From Flavimaricola marinus (GTDB taxonomy: Bacteria > Pseudomonadota > Alphaproteobacteria > Rhodobacterales > Rhodobacteraceae): a DNA stretch of 64,000 nt. Location of the stretch: contig NZ_FXZK01000005.1 in NCBI RefSeq assembly GCF_900184895.1, positions 124,001 through 188,000 on the forward strand, written 5' to 3'. Position 1 is the stretch's first letter. Each line of letters opens with the position of its first letter. Position numbers and translations under genes: made by a program. Below the pieces are notes generated by a model, which was given only the letters and a program-made list of their open reading frames with translations, ran no database searches and was not told the origin of the DNA. Of the stretch, positions 1 through 8,640 are shown one piece after another.

Positions 1-1
1 C

Positions 2-193
2 TGCCATTGCGAGATGGTCACCGAGCGCGAAATCCGTGCCGCCCTCAACGGCCCGCTCCCCGCGCAATCGCTGGCCGGGCTAAAGCGGCGGACGCGGGTC
101 ACGATGGGGCGATGCCAAGGCTACTACTGCGCCGGTGCCTTGGCGCGGCTGACCAAAGGCAAACTCAGCCAGCCGATGACAGCCGATGACTGA
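2..193 (+). CDS. C-terminal fragment of GlpA-type FAD dehydrogenase with BFD-like [2Fe-2S] domain
   Basis: The gene enters from the left edge, so only its last 63 codons are visible. The fragment carries a CHC motif at its start and a CQGYYC pair about 35 residues later. This spacing is typical of the BFD-like [2Fe-2S] domain at the C terminus of glycerol-3-phosphate dehydrogenase-type flavoproteins (the TM1432-like arrangement). The stop codon overlaps the next gene's start by 8 bases, and a third overlapping gene is an FGGY kinase. The context therefore favours oxidation of glycerol 3-phosphate or a related polyol phosphate. The substrate is inferred from the neighbours; the flavin domain itself lies outside the window. 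Confidence 0.75.
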   Translation, partial: CHCEMVTEREIRAALNGPLPAQSLAGLKRRTRVTMGRCQGYYCAGALARLTKGKLSQPMTADD

Positions 194-1397
194 TCTACCT
201 GCCGAAATCGACGTGGTGATCGTCGGCGCGGGCCCGGCGGGCCTCGCCGCCGCGACGGTCATCGCGCAGGGCGGCGGCTGCCGGGTCGTCGTGCTAGACC
301 GTGAGGGGCAGGCCGGCGGCGTGCCGCGGCATTGCAGCCACTCGCCCTACGGCCTGCGGGAATTCCGGCGGCTGATGACCGGGCCGAGCTACGCCAAGAC
401 GCTGGTGGAAAAGGCCAAATCCGCCGGGGTCGTGATCCACACCGGGGTCAATGTCACCCGGCTCCTGCCCGGCCCCACGATCGAAGTCACCTCCGACGCC
501 GGGCCCGCCACGATCCGCGCCCGCGCCGTGCTGCTGGCCACCGGCGCGCGCGAAACCACCCGGGCCGAACGGCTGATCGGCGGGACGAAGCCGCAAGGGG
601 TGCTGTCGACCGGGGCGCTGCAGCTGCTGCTCGAAACCGGGCAGAAACCGTTCCACCGGCCGGTGATCCTCGGAACCGAACTGGTCGCCTTCTCGGCGCT
701 GCTGTCCTGTCGGCTCGCCGGGATCAAACCGGTGGCGATGATCGAACCCTCCGACACGGTCACCGCCCGCTGGCCCACCGGGCTGTTCCCGCGGCTGCAA
801 GGGACCCCGCTGCTCAAGAATACCCAAATCAGCCAGATCGACGGGCAGGCCCATGTCACCGGGGTGCAACTCAGCACCGGGCGCACCCTTCAGACCGACG
901 GGCTGATCGTCAGCGGGCGGTTTCAGCCCGACGCGCCGCTCTTGGCCCGCAGCCCGATCCGGGCAGACCCCGACACCGGCGGGCCGGAGATCGACCAATT
1001 CGGGCGCTGCTCCGAGGCCGGTTACTTTGCCGCCGGAAACCTGCTCAGAGCAGTCGAGACGGCCGGTTGGAGCTGGTCCGAGGGGCGGGCGATCGGTGCG
1101 GCGATCCACGCCTATCTGAACGACGGGTTACCTGCCGATCCCGGGCAACGGATCCGGCGCAGCGGGCCGATCTCGGCCTTGGTGCCGCAGCGGATCGCGC
1201 CAGGGCCGGCACTGGGGCTCAGCAGCCTGCAACTCAGGGTCGGCACGGCGCTCACCGGCAGGCTCAGTCTGCTCTCGGACGGCTCCGTCATCGCGGGCAA
1301 AACCTTGCGCAGCCGACCAGAGCGCCGCATCCTGCTACCGCTGCCGCAGGCCGGAACCGGGCCAGAAGTGCGGCTCGAGCCAAGGGGGTCCAGATGA
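186..1397 (+). CDS. FAD/NAD(P)-dependent oxidoreductase of a glycerol-type operon
   Basis: This 403-residue flavoprotein has an N-terminal dinucleotide-binding GAGPAG at residues 14-19, an acidic residue at the end of strand 2 (E40), a GGVPRHC segment at 44-50 and an ATGARE motif at 118-123. A second nucleotide-binding region follows around residue 160. It belongs to the pyridine nucleotide-disulfide reductase superfamily but lacks a redox-active CxxxxC pair. The type commonly sits between a GlpA-like dehydrogenase and a glycerol kinase, where it probably passes electrons from the dehydrogenase to NAD or another acceptor. It overlaps the upstream gene by 8 bases and the kinase by ATGA, so the three are probably translated as one unit. 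The reaction is inferred. Confidence 0.8.
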   Translation: MTDLPAEIDVVIVGAGPAGLAAATVIAQGGGCRVVVLDREGQAGGVPRHCSHSPYGLREFRRLMTGPSYAKTLVEKAKSAGVVIHTGVNVTRLLPGPTIEVTSDAGPATIRARAVLLATGARETTRAERLIGGTKPQGVLSTGALQLLLETGQKPFHRPVILGTELVAFSALLSCRLAGIKPVAMIEPSDTVTARWPTGLFPRLQGTPLLKNTQISQIDGQAHVTGVQLSTGRTLQTDGLIVSGRFQPDAPLLARSPIRADPDTGGPEIDQFGRCSEAGYFAAGNLLRAVETAGWSWSEGRAIGAAIHAYLNDGLPADPGQRIRRSGPISALVPQRIAPGPALGLSSLQLRVGTALTGRLSLLSDGSVIAGKTLRSRPERRILLPLPQAGTGPEVRLEPRGSR

Positions 1398-2806
1398 TCC
1401 TCGCGATCGACCAAGGGACGACCAGCACTCGGGCGCTCATGGTATCCGAGACCGGGCAGATCACGCCGCTGGTCAGCCTGCCACACGGTCAGCACTACCC
1501 TCAGCCGGGCTGGGTCGAACACGACCCCGCCGAACTGCTGCGCAACATCGACACCTGCATCCGCGCCGGCGCCGAGGCCGGAGCGGTGGCGATCGGGCTG
1601 GCCAACCAGGGCGAAAGCTGCCTCGGCTGGGACGCGCGGACCGGTACGCCGGTCGGGCCGGTGATCGTCTGGCAGGATGCGCGGACCTCCGACGTGATCG
1701 CCGGACTCGAAGCCGCAGGCGCCGGCGACGAGGTGCTGCAACGGGCGGGACTGCCGCTCGACCCCTACTTCTCGGCCAGCAAACTGGGCTGGATCCTGCG
1801 GCACGTCCCCGAGGCGCAAAGGCTTGCCTCCGCCGGTCGCCTGCGGCTCGGCACCACCGACGCATGGTTCCGCGACAGGCTGACGGGGCGGTTCGAGACT
1901 GACGTGACAACCGCTTCGCGCACTTCGCTCATGGCGCTGGACAGCTGCACATGGGACGCCGAGCTGTGCGCACTCTTCGGCGTGCCGATCGAGTGCCTGC
2001 CCCGGATCACCCCCACCACCGGGATGCTGGGCGGCAGCCACGACCTGCCGCTGACCGCCAGCGTGACAGACCAGCAAGCCGCCCTCTACGGGCACGGCGG
2101 GCACCGGGCGGGTCAGGCCAAGATCACCTTCGGCACCGGAGCCTTCGCGCTGGCCGTGACCGGGCCACTCGTGCGGGCGCGGGGCGTGCTGCCGACCGTG
2201 GCGTGGCAGCTCGACGGCGCCGACCCGGTCTACGCGCTCGACGGCGGGGTCTATGCCGCGGCCTCGGCGGTGAACTGGGCGCATGGGCTGGGGTTGTTCC
2301 GCGATTACGACGACATCAACCGCTTCGACGGACGCGCCATCGACCGGGGTCTGGCCTTCGTGCCCGCCCTCGCCGGGCTCGCCTGCCCGCATTGGGACAG
2401 GGCCGCGCGAGGGGCGTGGCTGGGCCTCGGGCTCGACACCGGGCCGCGCGACATGATGCAGGCGCTGCTCGAAGGGGTTGCGCTGCGCACGGGCGAGGTC
2501 ATCTCCGCGATCGAGGCCGCGATGCCGCTCGACGGGCCCATCGCCATCGACGGCGGGATGACGGCAAACCCCTACTTCTGCCAATTCCTGACCGATGTCC
2601 TCGGGCAGGACACCCGGCGGTCGGACGAGGCCGAACGAACGGCGCTCGGCACCGCCGCCCTCGCCGCACAGGGGATGGGGCTGACGCTCGCGCTACCGAC
2701 GGCGGGCGACGTGCTGCAGCCAAAAGACTTCGACGAGACCGGCCTCGCGCGGTTCCGCGCCGCCCGCGAGGCGGTGTCGGCCTTCGGGGCGACGCTGCCC
2801 GGTTAA
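1394..2806 (+). CDS. FGGY-family carbohydrate kinase, glycerol kinase-like
   Basis: The product is a 470-residue ATP-dependent kinase of the FGGY family. DQGTTSTRA near residues 6-14 is the phosphate-binding loop, TDQQAAL marks the middle, and IAIDGGMTANPYF near residue 390 is the second ATP-binding motif. Glycerol kinases are usually about 495 residues, so this is a slightly short member. The operon with two flavoproteins suggests it phosphorylates glycerol or a similar polyol before oxidation. The ATG overlaps the preceding stop as ATGA, which fixes the start. Codons upstream in the same frame belong to no recognisable protein and are left out. Specificity for glycerol itself is not proven. 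Confidence 0.82.
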   Translation: MILAIDQGTTSTRALMVSETGQITPLVSLPHGQHYPQPGWVEHDPAELLRNIDTCIRAGAEAGAVAIGLANQGESCLGWDARTGTPVGPVIVWQDARTSDVIAGLEAAGAGDEVLQRAGLPLDPYFSASKLGWILRHVPEAQRLASAGRLRLGTTDAWFRDRLTGRFETDVTTASRTSLMALDSCTWDAELCALFGVPIECLPRITPTTGMLGGSHDLPLTASVTDQQAALYGHGGHRAGQAKITFGTGAFALAVTGPLVRARGVLPTVAWQLDGADPVYALDGGVYAAASAVNWAHGLGLFRDYDDINRFDGRAIDRGLAFVPALAGLACPHWDRAARGAWLGLGLDTGPRDMMQALLEGVALRTGEVISAIEAAMPLDGPIAIDGGMTANPYFCQFLTDVLGQDTRRSDEAERTALGTAALAAQGMGLTLALPTAGDVLQPKDFDETGLARFRAAREAVSAFGATLPG

Positions 2807-2864
2807 GCAATCCTTAACCCTTCTGAGCGACGCCTTAAGGCGGCAAACACAAGGGGCCCGCGCC

Positions 2865-3248
2865 GTGAAACAGATCTTCCTCTTCGGGGCGGCAATCGCA
2901 CTGGCCAACTGCTCGAACGGCGACCTCGGCATGCCGACAGTCGCGATCGGCAGCAGCGCCAGCGATCTGGCCTTCCTGAATGCGGCGGTCAGCCAGCACG
3001 CCGGGCGAAACCGCCCCTCGGAGTTGCGACAGGTGCAGATCTACGCGCTCCCCGACGGAAGCCGGATCGGCTGCGGCGACTGGGACGCGCCCGATCCCTA
3101 CGGTGGCTTCGGCGGCTACGCGCCGTTCTACGTGCGCTACACCGGGGGGCAGGTCAGCCGGGTGCACCTGGACGATCTCACCGGCTACGGACCCGCGCAA
3201 ACCGGATGCTACAGCGCCCACGCCCGGTTGACAGGCGCCAGCAGCTAG
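2865..3248 (+). CDS. Small putative lipoprotein, unknown function
   Basis: This 127-residue protein begins at a GTG and has a short basic-hydrophobic leader ending in LANCS at residues 13-17, a plausible lipobox with Cys16 as the modified residue. The mature part is rich in glycine and tyrosine and contains further cysteines near residues 67 and 116 that could form one disulfide. I recognise no domain. It lies 58 bases downstream of the kinase and could be the last gene of that transcript. It is convergent with the sugar kinase that follows. Confidence 0.6.
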   Translation: MKQIFLFGAAIALANCSNGDLGMPTVAIGSSASDLAFLNAAVSQHAGRNRPSELRQVQIYALPDGSRIGCGDWDAPDPYGGFGGYAPFYVRYTGGQVSRVHLDDLTGYGPAQTGCYSAHARLTGASS

Positions 3249-3261
3249 GGGCACCGCTCCC

Positions 3262-3284
3262 CTTCATCTTGGCCGAAAAACTCC
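3262..3284 (-). repeat. Variant of the dispersed TTGGCC / TATTTTT intergenic motif
   Basis: CTTCATCTTGGCCGAAAAA followed by CTCC is a reverse-orientation relative of the motif at 12213 and 60099. It lies between the small lipoprotein gene and the convergent sugar kinase gene. A GGGGT/ACCCC hairpin follows. Confidence 0.4.
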
Positions 3285-3333
3285 GGGGTGTGGGGTGGAA
3301 CCCCACTTCAACGGCATACACCGGGCGCAAGGC

Positions 3334-4266
3334 TCAGGCGCGGCGCAGACCGGCCTCCACTTCGGACCCCGCGGGAATGCCCGCCACAGCACCACGGCGA
3401 GTGGTGGAAAACGCCGCCGCCGCATTGGCGCGGATCGCCGCCTCGACCAGATCGTCGCCCGCGGTCATGGCCGACAGGAAATAGCCGTCAAAGGTATCGC
3501 CCGCGCCGCTGGCATCGACCAAATCGACACTCATCGGGGCAATCAGACGGCGGGCCTGCGGGGTGGCCACGAAAACGCCGCGGGCGCCCATGGTCAGGGC
3601 GACGACCTGCGGGCCAAAGCTCAGCACCCGGTCGATGATCGCCTCGGGATCGCTGAGGCCAAAGAGCATCTCGGCTTCCTCAAGGCTCGGCAGGGCGATG
3701 TCGCACTGGCTGAGCATCGACAGCGCCACGCCGCGGGCCTGATCGACGGACCACAGGGCCGGGCGATAGTTCAGGTCGAACGACAGGCGCGTGCCGGCCT
3801 GACGGGCCAATCCGGCGGCCTGCTCGGCCAAAGCCGCAGCACTGGGGGAAATCGCACAGGTGATGCCCGAGATATGCAGAACACGGGCCTGCGCAATCGT
3901 CGAGGCATCCAGATCGCCGGGGCGCATCAGGCTCGCAGCCGACCCCTTGCGGGCATAGCTGAAGCGATGGCCCGCATCGGTCTGATGCACGAAATAATGG
4001 CCGGTCGGCGCGCTTTCGTCGCGGATGACGCGGGAGGTGTCCACGCCCTCGCGATCCCACAGATCGACGAACATCTGGCCGAATTCGTCATTGCCGATCC
4101 GGGTGGCATAGGCGGCCTTGCCGCCGGAACGGGCCACCGCGATGGCCACGTTCGAGGTGTCACCGCCAAAACCGCGCAGATAGTGGCCGGGGGTCGTCTC
4201 CGAGAATTCCACCAGCGGCTCGCCAAGGCACAGCACGTCCCACGAACGGGTTCCCTCTGCCTGCAC
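3334..4266 (-). CDS. kdgK: PfkB-family sugar kinase, 2-keto-3-deoxygluconate kinase-like
   Basis: This ribokinase-fold kinase of 310 residues has a substrate-binding GFGGDTSNVA near residues 32-41 and the C-terminal DASGAGDTF near 251-259, where the Asp of GAGD is the catalytic base. The arrangement matches KdgK, which makes 2-keto-3-deoxy-6-phosphogluconate in sugar-acid breakdown, although fructokinases share the same motifs. The GTG at 4266 was chosen because AGGAGG sits five bases upstream. The alternative ATG at 4323 has no ribosome-binding site and would add 19 atypical residues. The acyl-CoA synthetase ends 85 bases upstream on the same strand. Confidence 0.78.
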   Translation of the reverse strand: MQAEGTRSWDVLCLGEPLVEFSETTPGHYLRGFGGDTSNVAIAVARSGGKAAYATRIGNDEFGQMFVDLWDREGVDTSRVIRDESAPTGHYFVHQTDAGHRFSYARKGSAASLMRPGDLDASTIAQARVLHISGITCAISPSAAALAEQAAGLARQAGTRLSFDLNYRPALWSVDQARGVALSMLSQCDIALPSLEEAEMLFGLSDPEAIIDRVLSFGPQVVALTMGARGVFVATPQARRLIAPMSVDLVDASGAGDTFDGYFLSAMTAGDDLVEAAIRANAAAAFSTTRRGAVAGIPAGSEVEAGLRRA

Positions 4267-4351
4267 GCCAGCCTCCTGATCCGAAATACAACTTTCCCCC
4301 GTTTGGCACACCACAGCGGGCATGCCAAGGGTTCAGGATCGGCGTCAGAGG

Positions 4352-6244
4352 CTAGTCGGCCCATTCCCAAGGCCGGGTGAACGCACCCAGTGCCTTGACC
4401 ACCTCATCCTCGGACACGGTGCCGGTGCGGCTGATGCGGGCGACGAGGCCGCGCTTCTTATCCTCGATCACCTCGGACACCTCGGCGGCAACGTCGGCAT
4501 TGGCCAGCGCGGCGTTGTAGGTGCGGGTGATCGCACGGCGGCGCAGATCGGGCTTGAAGATCTTGCCGACCGCGGTCTTCGGAAGCTCGTCGAGGATCTC
4601 CAGATACTTGGGATAGGCGGCGCGCTCATGGATCTGGCCCTTGGCGTGCTCGAGCAGCTCCTCCACGGTGACGGACGCCCCGTCGACCAGTTCGACATAG
4701 GCACAGGGCACCTCGCCGGAATGGGCATCGGGCTGGCCGATGGCCCCGGCAAAGGCCACCGCCGGATGACCGGCCAGAGCCTCTTCGATCTCGGCGGGGT
4801 CGATGTTGTGGCCGCCGCGAATGATCAGATCCTTGGCGCGTCCGGTGATCCACAGATAGCCGTCGGCATCGACACGGCCCAGATCGCCGGTGCGCAGGAA
4901 CCAGTCACCATCCTCGGGCCAGTGATAGAACAGGTCGGCGTTCTTGGCCGCTTCGGTATAGGTCTGGCCGCCGAACACACCGGGATTGTTGAGACAAATC
5001 TCACCGATCTCGTCTGTGGCGCAATCGGTCTGGGTGGCCACGTCGATGATGCGAATGCGGGTGTGCGGAAACGGTATCCCGATGGAGCCCACTTTCTTCT
5101 CGCCGTCCGGCGGGTTGATCGACACCAGACAGGTCGCCTCGGTCAGGCCGTATCCCTCGCAGATCGTCACGCCGGCGGCCGCCTCGAAGCGCTTGTACAG
5201 CTCCAGCGGAAGCGGGGCAGAGCCGCAGAACGCCAGTTTCAGCGACGAGATGTCGGCGTTCACAGGCTTTTGCATCAGGGCCGACATGGCGGTCGGGACA
5301 GTGATCATGAACGTCACCTTGTGACGCTCGATCAGCTTCCAGAAATTGTCGAAGACCCCGTCCCCGCGATAGCCTTGGGGCGTCGGAAACACGATCTGAC
5401 AGCCCGAGGACAACGACGCGCCAAGGCTCACGATGGCCGCAAAGACGTGAAACATCGGCAACGGACAAATCTGAACGTCGGTTTCCTCGAACAAGAGCCG
5501 GGCCCCGAGCCAGGAATTGTAGATGATGCCCGAATAGCGGTGCTGGGCGACCTTCGGCATGCCGGTCGTGCCGCCGGTATGGAAATAGGCGGCCACGCGG
5601 TCGCCCTTGCTGTCCTCAAAGGCCAGCGAGGTGGGCTGCTTTGCGATTTCAGCATTGAAATTCAGGACGCGGGCCTTGTGGCTGACCGGGTTCTTGGGGC
5701 GAATGAGCGGAATGATCAGCTTCTTGATCCCGGTCACATAGCGCAGTAGGTCAACCTCAAGAACGGTCTGGACGCTGGGCGCAAAGCTCAGCGCCTCTGC
5801 GGCCTTCTGGGCCACGTCGGTCTTGGGGAAGGAGCGCAGGGTCACCAGCACCTTGGCATTGGCCTCGCGCAGGATCGCCCCGATCTGCGAGGCATCCATC
5901 AGCGGGTTGATCGGCAGCACAATGCCCGCCACCTGGCCGCCCAGATAGGTCAGAACGCATTCGTTGCAGTTGGGCAAAAGGAAAGCGACCACATCGCTCT
6001 CGCCCACGCCAAGCGAGCGGAACAGGTTGGCCGATTGAGCCACATGATCCTGCAAACTGCGCCAGGTGAAGGTCTCTTCCTTGGCGCCGGGATCCGAGAA
6101 CAGCTGGAATGTCAGCGCCTTGCGGCCGCCATGCGCAGCGGCGGTTTTGCTCAGCAGACCCCACGTGGTTTTCGGCAAATCGCGGTCTTCGAACGGCATC
6201 TCTGCCTCGATCGCGTCGCGGTCGGCCATATTGGCAAAAGTCAT
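4352..6244 (-). CDS. Acyl-CoA synthetase (AMP-forming)
   Basis: The product is an ANL-superfamily enzyme of 630 residues that adenylates a carboxylic acid and transfers it to CoA. Visible motifs are the P-loop TGGTTGMPK at 223-231, YGLTEA at 365-370, RTGD at 451-454 and the hinge RAKDLIIRGG around 469-478. A late PKTAVGKIFK carries the catalytic lysine. The length agrees with long or medium-chain fatty acyl-CoA ligases, but the chain length cannot be read. The ATG at 6244 is preceded by GGAGGAGA. An upstream in-frame extension encodes a cysteine and arginine-rich stretch and is rejected. Confidence 0.88.
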   Translation of the reverse strand: MTFANMADRDAIEAEMPFEDRDLPKTTWGLLSKTAAAHGGRKALTFQLFSDPGAKEETFTWRSLQDHVAQSANLFRSLGVGESDVVAFLLPNCNECVLTYLGGQVAGIVLPINPLMDASQIGAILREANAKVLVTLRSFPKTDVAQKAAEALSFAPSVQTVLEVDLLRYVTGIKKLIIPLIRPKNPVSHKARVLNFNAEIAKQPTSLAFEDSKGDRVAAYFHTGGTTGMPKVAQHRYSGIIYNSWLGARLLFEETDVQICPLPMFHVFAAIVSLGASLSSGCQIVFPTPQGYRGDGVFDNFWKLIERHKVTFMITVPTAMSALMQKPVNADISSLKLAFCGSAPLPLELYKRFEAAAGVTICEGYGLTEATCLVSINPPDGEKKVGSIGIPFPHTRIRIIDVATQTDCATDEIGEICLNNPGVFGGQTYTEAAKNADLFYHWPEDGDWFLRTGDLGRVDADGYLWITGRAKDLIIRGGHNIDPAEIEEALAGHPAVAFAGAIGQPDAHSGEVPCAYVELVDGASVTVEELLEHAKGQIHERAAYPKYLEILDELPKTAVGKIFKPDLRRRAITRTYNAALANADVAAEVSEVIEDKKRGLVARISRTGTVSEDEVVKALGAFTRPWEWAD

Positions 6245-6482
6245 CGGCACTCTCCTCCCGGTGCATTTAGCCCGTCCACCATAGTCTCCCCGCGGGCGCT
6301 TGGCACCAGTTACGAAGCGCCGGACACATGCTGCAAGTATGACGCAGCGAAACAGCGGGCAAGAGCAAGTGTTTTTGACGCAAACCGGACCTATTCCCAC
6401 ACAGGCGGGCCGGGTTCAGACCGGGGTGTCACAGTTGTGACACGACCCGCTCTGGCGCATGGTTAAGCTACGCGCGGAGCAA

Positions 6483-8276
6483 TCACTCCGCCGCCAGTCC
6501 TTCCGTGAATTGCAGGCGGGCCAATCGGGCATAAAGGCCACCCTGAGCGACCAACTCGTCATGGGTACCGGTGGCGACGATCTTGCCGGCCTCGAAAACA
6601 ACGATACGGTCGGCCTTTTTTACGGTGGCAAGGCGATGGGCGACAATCAGGGTGGTGCGGCCTTCGGCAAGGCTCTCGACCGCCTTCTGCACCAGATGCT
6701 CGCTTTCGGCATCCAGAGCACTCGTGGCCTCATCCAAGAGCAGAACGGGAGCGTCGCGCAGGATCGCGCGGGCGATGGCAATACGCTGCTTTTGACCACC
6801 CGAGAGCATCACACCACGCTCACCGACATAGCTCTCGTAACCATCGGGAAGGGCCATCAGGAAATCATGGGCAGCAGCGGCGCGGGCGGCTTCTTCGACC
6901 TCGGCATCGGTGGCACCGGGACGGCCAAAACGGATGTTCTCGCGGGCGGTGGTCGCAAAGATCACCGGATCCTGCGGGACCAGAGCAATATCGCGGCGGA
7001 ACTCCTCGCGAGCCAGATGGCGCAGATCGACATCGTCAAACAGGATCGCGCCCGACTGGGGGTCGTAGAAGCGCTGGATCAGTTGGATGATGGTGGTCTT
7101 GCCCGCGCCGGAAGGGCCGACAAGGGCGACCGTCTCGCCGGGCTTCACGTCAAGGGTGACATGATCAAGGGCCGAAATGCCGGGGCGGGACGGATAGGAA
7201 AACGACACATCGCGAAAGCTGATGGCGCCGATGCGCTTGGCCTCGATCTGCTTCGGGGTCTCTGGATCCTGCACCGCGTCAACGGAATGGAGCAATTCGA
7301 CCAGACGCTCGGTCGCTCCGGCCGCACGCTGCAACTCGCCCCAAATCTCCGACAGGGCGGCGACGCCACCGGCAACCATGACGGAATAGATCAGGAACTG
7401 AACCAGCTCACCGACGGTCATCACGCCACCGCGCACATCGCGGGCGCCGATCCACAGAACACCGACCACGCCCGCAAACACCAGAAAGATGATGATCGCG
7501 GTCATCAACGCGCGCACGGCAATGCGCTTGCGGGCCGCATCAAAGCTCTTTTCAGTGATGTCAGAGAAACTGGCGCGGCTGGCGGCCTCGTTGGTATAGG
7601 CCTGCACGGTCTGGGCACTGAGCAACGCCTCAGAGGCAGAGCCAGAGGAGGACGCGATCCAGTCCTGATTCTCGCGGCTAAGGGCGCGGACACGGCGACC
7701 GAGCAGAATGATCGGCAGGATCACAGCTGGAACAAGGAGCAGAACGAGGCCGGTCAGTTTGGCCGAGGTGACCATCAACAGGATCAGGCCGCCGATCAGG
7801 GTCAGGGACTGGCGCAGGGCAATCGACACCGACGAGCCGATAACCGACAGGATCAGAGTGGTGTCGGTGGTGATGCGGCTGAGAACTTCGCCCGTCATGA
7901 TGCGCTCGAAGAACGCGGGGCTCATGCTGATCATACGGTCAAACAGGGTCTTGCGGATATCAGCCACGACACGCTCGCCAAAGCGGGTGACAAGGTAGTA
8001 ACGCAGGGCTGAGCCCACAGCCATCAGGGCGGCGATGATCAGGGCGGCGGCAAAGTAGCGATCCAGAAGGCCGCCGTCGTCAACCTCGAAGTTGTCGACC
8101 ACCCGACGCACGGCCAGCGGCAGGATCAGCGAAATCGCGGCGGTGGAGACCAGCGCCACCATTGCCGCAATCATCATTGTGCGGTGCGGGCGCATGAAGG
8201 GCCAAAGGTCGCGCAAGGCCCCGACCCGTTTTGATGTGGCGCGGTCTTGCTCAGATTGCAGCGGTGCTTCGGCCAT
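6483..8276 (-). CDS. ABC transporter, fused permease and ATPase (MsbA/LmrA-type exporter)
   Basis: This 597-residue half-transporter has an N-terminal membrane domain with about six helices (residues 30-310) followed by an ATPase domain. The ATPase carries Walker A GPSGAGKTT at 387-395, the signature LSGGQKQ, Walker B VLLLDEATSALD and a switch histidine in IVAHRLAT. It should work as a homodimer in the inner membrane and export a lipid or other hydrophobic substrate. The substrate cannot be deduced. The second ATG, at 8276, is chosen because AAGAGAGAG lies just upstream. It is separated from the acyl-CoA synthetase by 238 bases, so it is probably its own transcription unit. Confidence 0.88.
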   Translation of the reverse strand: MAEAPLQSEQDRATSKRVGALRDLWPFMRPHRTMMIAAMVALVSTAAISLILPLAVRRVVDNFEVDDGGLLDRYFAAALIIAALMAVGSALRYYLVTRFGERVVADIRKTLFDRMISMSPAFFERIMTGEVLSRITTDTTLILSVIGSSVSIALRQSLTLIGGLILLMVTSAKLTGLVLLLVPAVILPIILLGRRVRALSRENQDWIASSSGSASEALLSAQTVQAYTNEAASRASFSDITEKSFDAARKRIAVRALMTAIIIFLVFAGVVGVLWIGARDVRGGVMTVGELVQFLIYSVMVAGGVAALSEIWGELQRAAGATERLVELLHSVDAVQDPETPKQIEAKRIGAISFRDVSFSYPSRPGISALDHVTLDVKPGETVALVGPSGAGKTTIIQLIQRFYDPQSGAILFDDVDLRHLAREEFRRDIALVPQDPVIFATTARENIRFGRPGATDAEVEEAARAAAAHDFLMALPDGYESYVGERGVMLSGGQKQRIAIARAILRDAPVLLLDEATSALDAESEHLVQKAVESLAEGRTTLIVAHRLATVKKADRIVVFEAGKIVATGTHDELVAQGGLYARLARLQFTEGLAAE

Positions 8277-8525
8277 TGGGCTCTCTCTTATAACCACGCC
8301 CGATGTAGGCGCTCGCGCGATCAGGGGCAACCCAAGCCAGCCGCCCGCTGCTGGGAGCTGTTGTTAAATTGAGCGGCTGCGCCGCACACGATTTCGGATC
8401 TGGCGCAGGGTGCTCGGCGGCAGCCTTCCCCCCAACAGGTGCGCTCTGGCCGAAAAGTCGTGCCCGCAGCGACGGAAGCCGGCGGGCCGCGCGTATCAGC
8501 AGGGAGATTTCACAGGAGCGACCCG

Positions 8526-8624
8526 ATGCGGACGATGATTTACGGAATGGTTTTTGTGCTGGGCGGGCTCTGTCTGGCCACCGTCGCCACATCCGAAACC
8601 CTGATCGCGGTCAGCTGCCTCTAG
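8526..8624 (+). CDS. Candidate 32-residue membrane peptide
   Basis: The ATG at 8526 follows AGGAG at 8513-8517 with 8-base spacing. It opens a 32-codon frame encoding a basic start (MRTM) and then one hydrophobic segment, VFVLGGLCLATVATS. This is the profile of single-pass small membrane proteins, and the frame fills an otherwise empty gap between two minus-strand genes. No family is recognised. A longer in-frame extension begins at 8439 but lacks a ribosome-binding site. Confidence is limited because short frames with such features also occur by chance. Confidence 0.35.
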   Translation: MRTMIYGMVFVLGGLCLATVATSETLIAVSCL

Positions 8625-8640
8625 CGCCGCGCCGCGCGGA

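Noticed and set aside
332-1393. Plus-strand frame extending the FGGY kinase 354 codons upstream
   Set aside because: The extra part lies out of frame inside the FAD oxidoreductase gene and encodes Arg/Ala-rich sequence. The ATG at 1394 overlaps the preceding stop.
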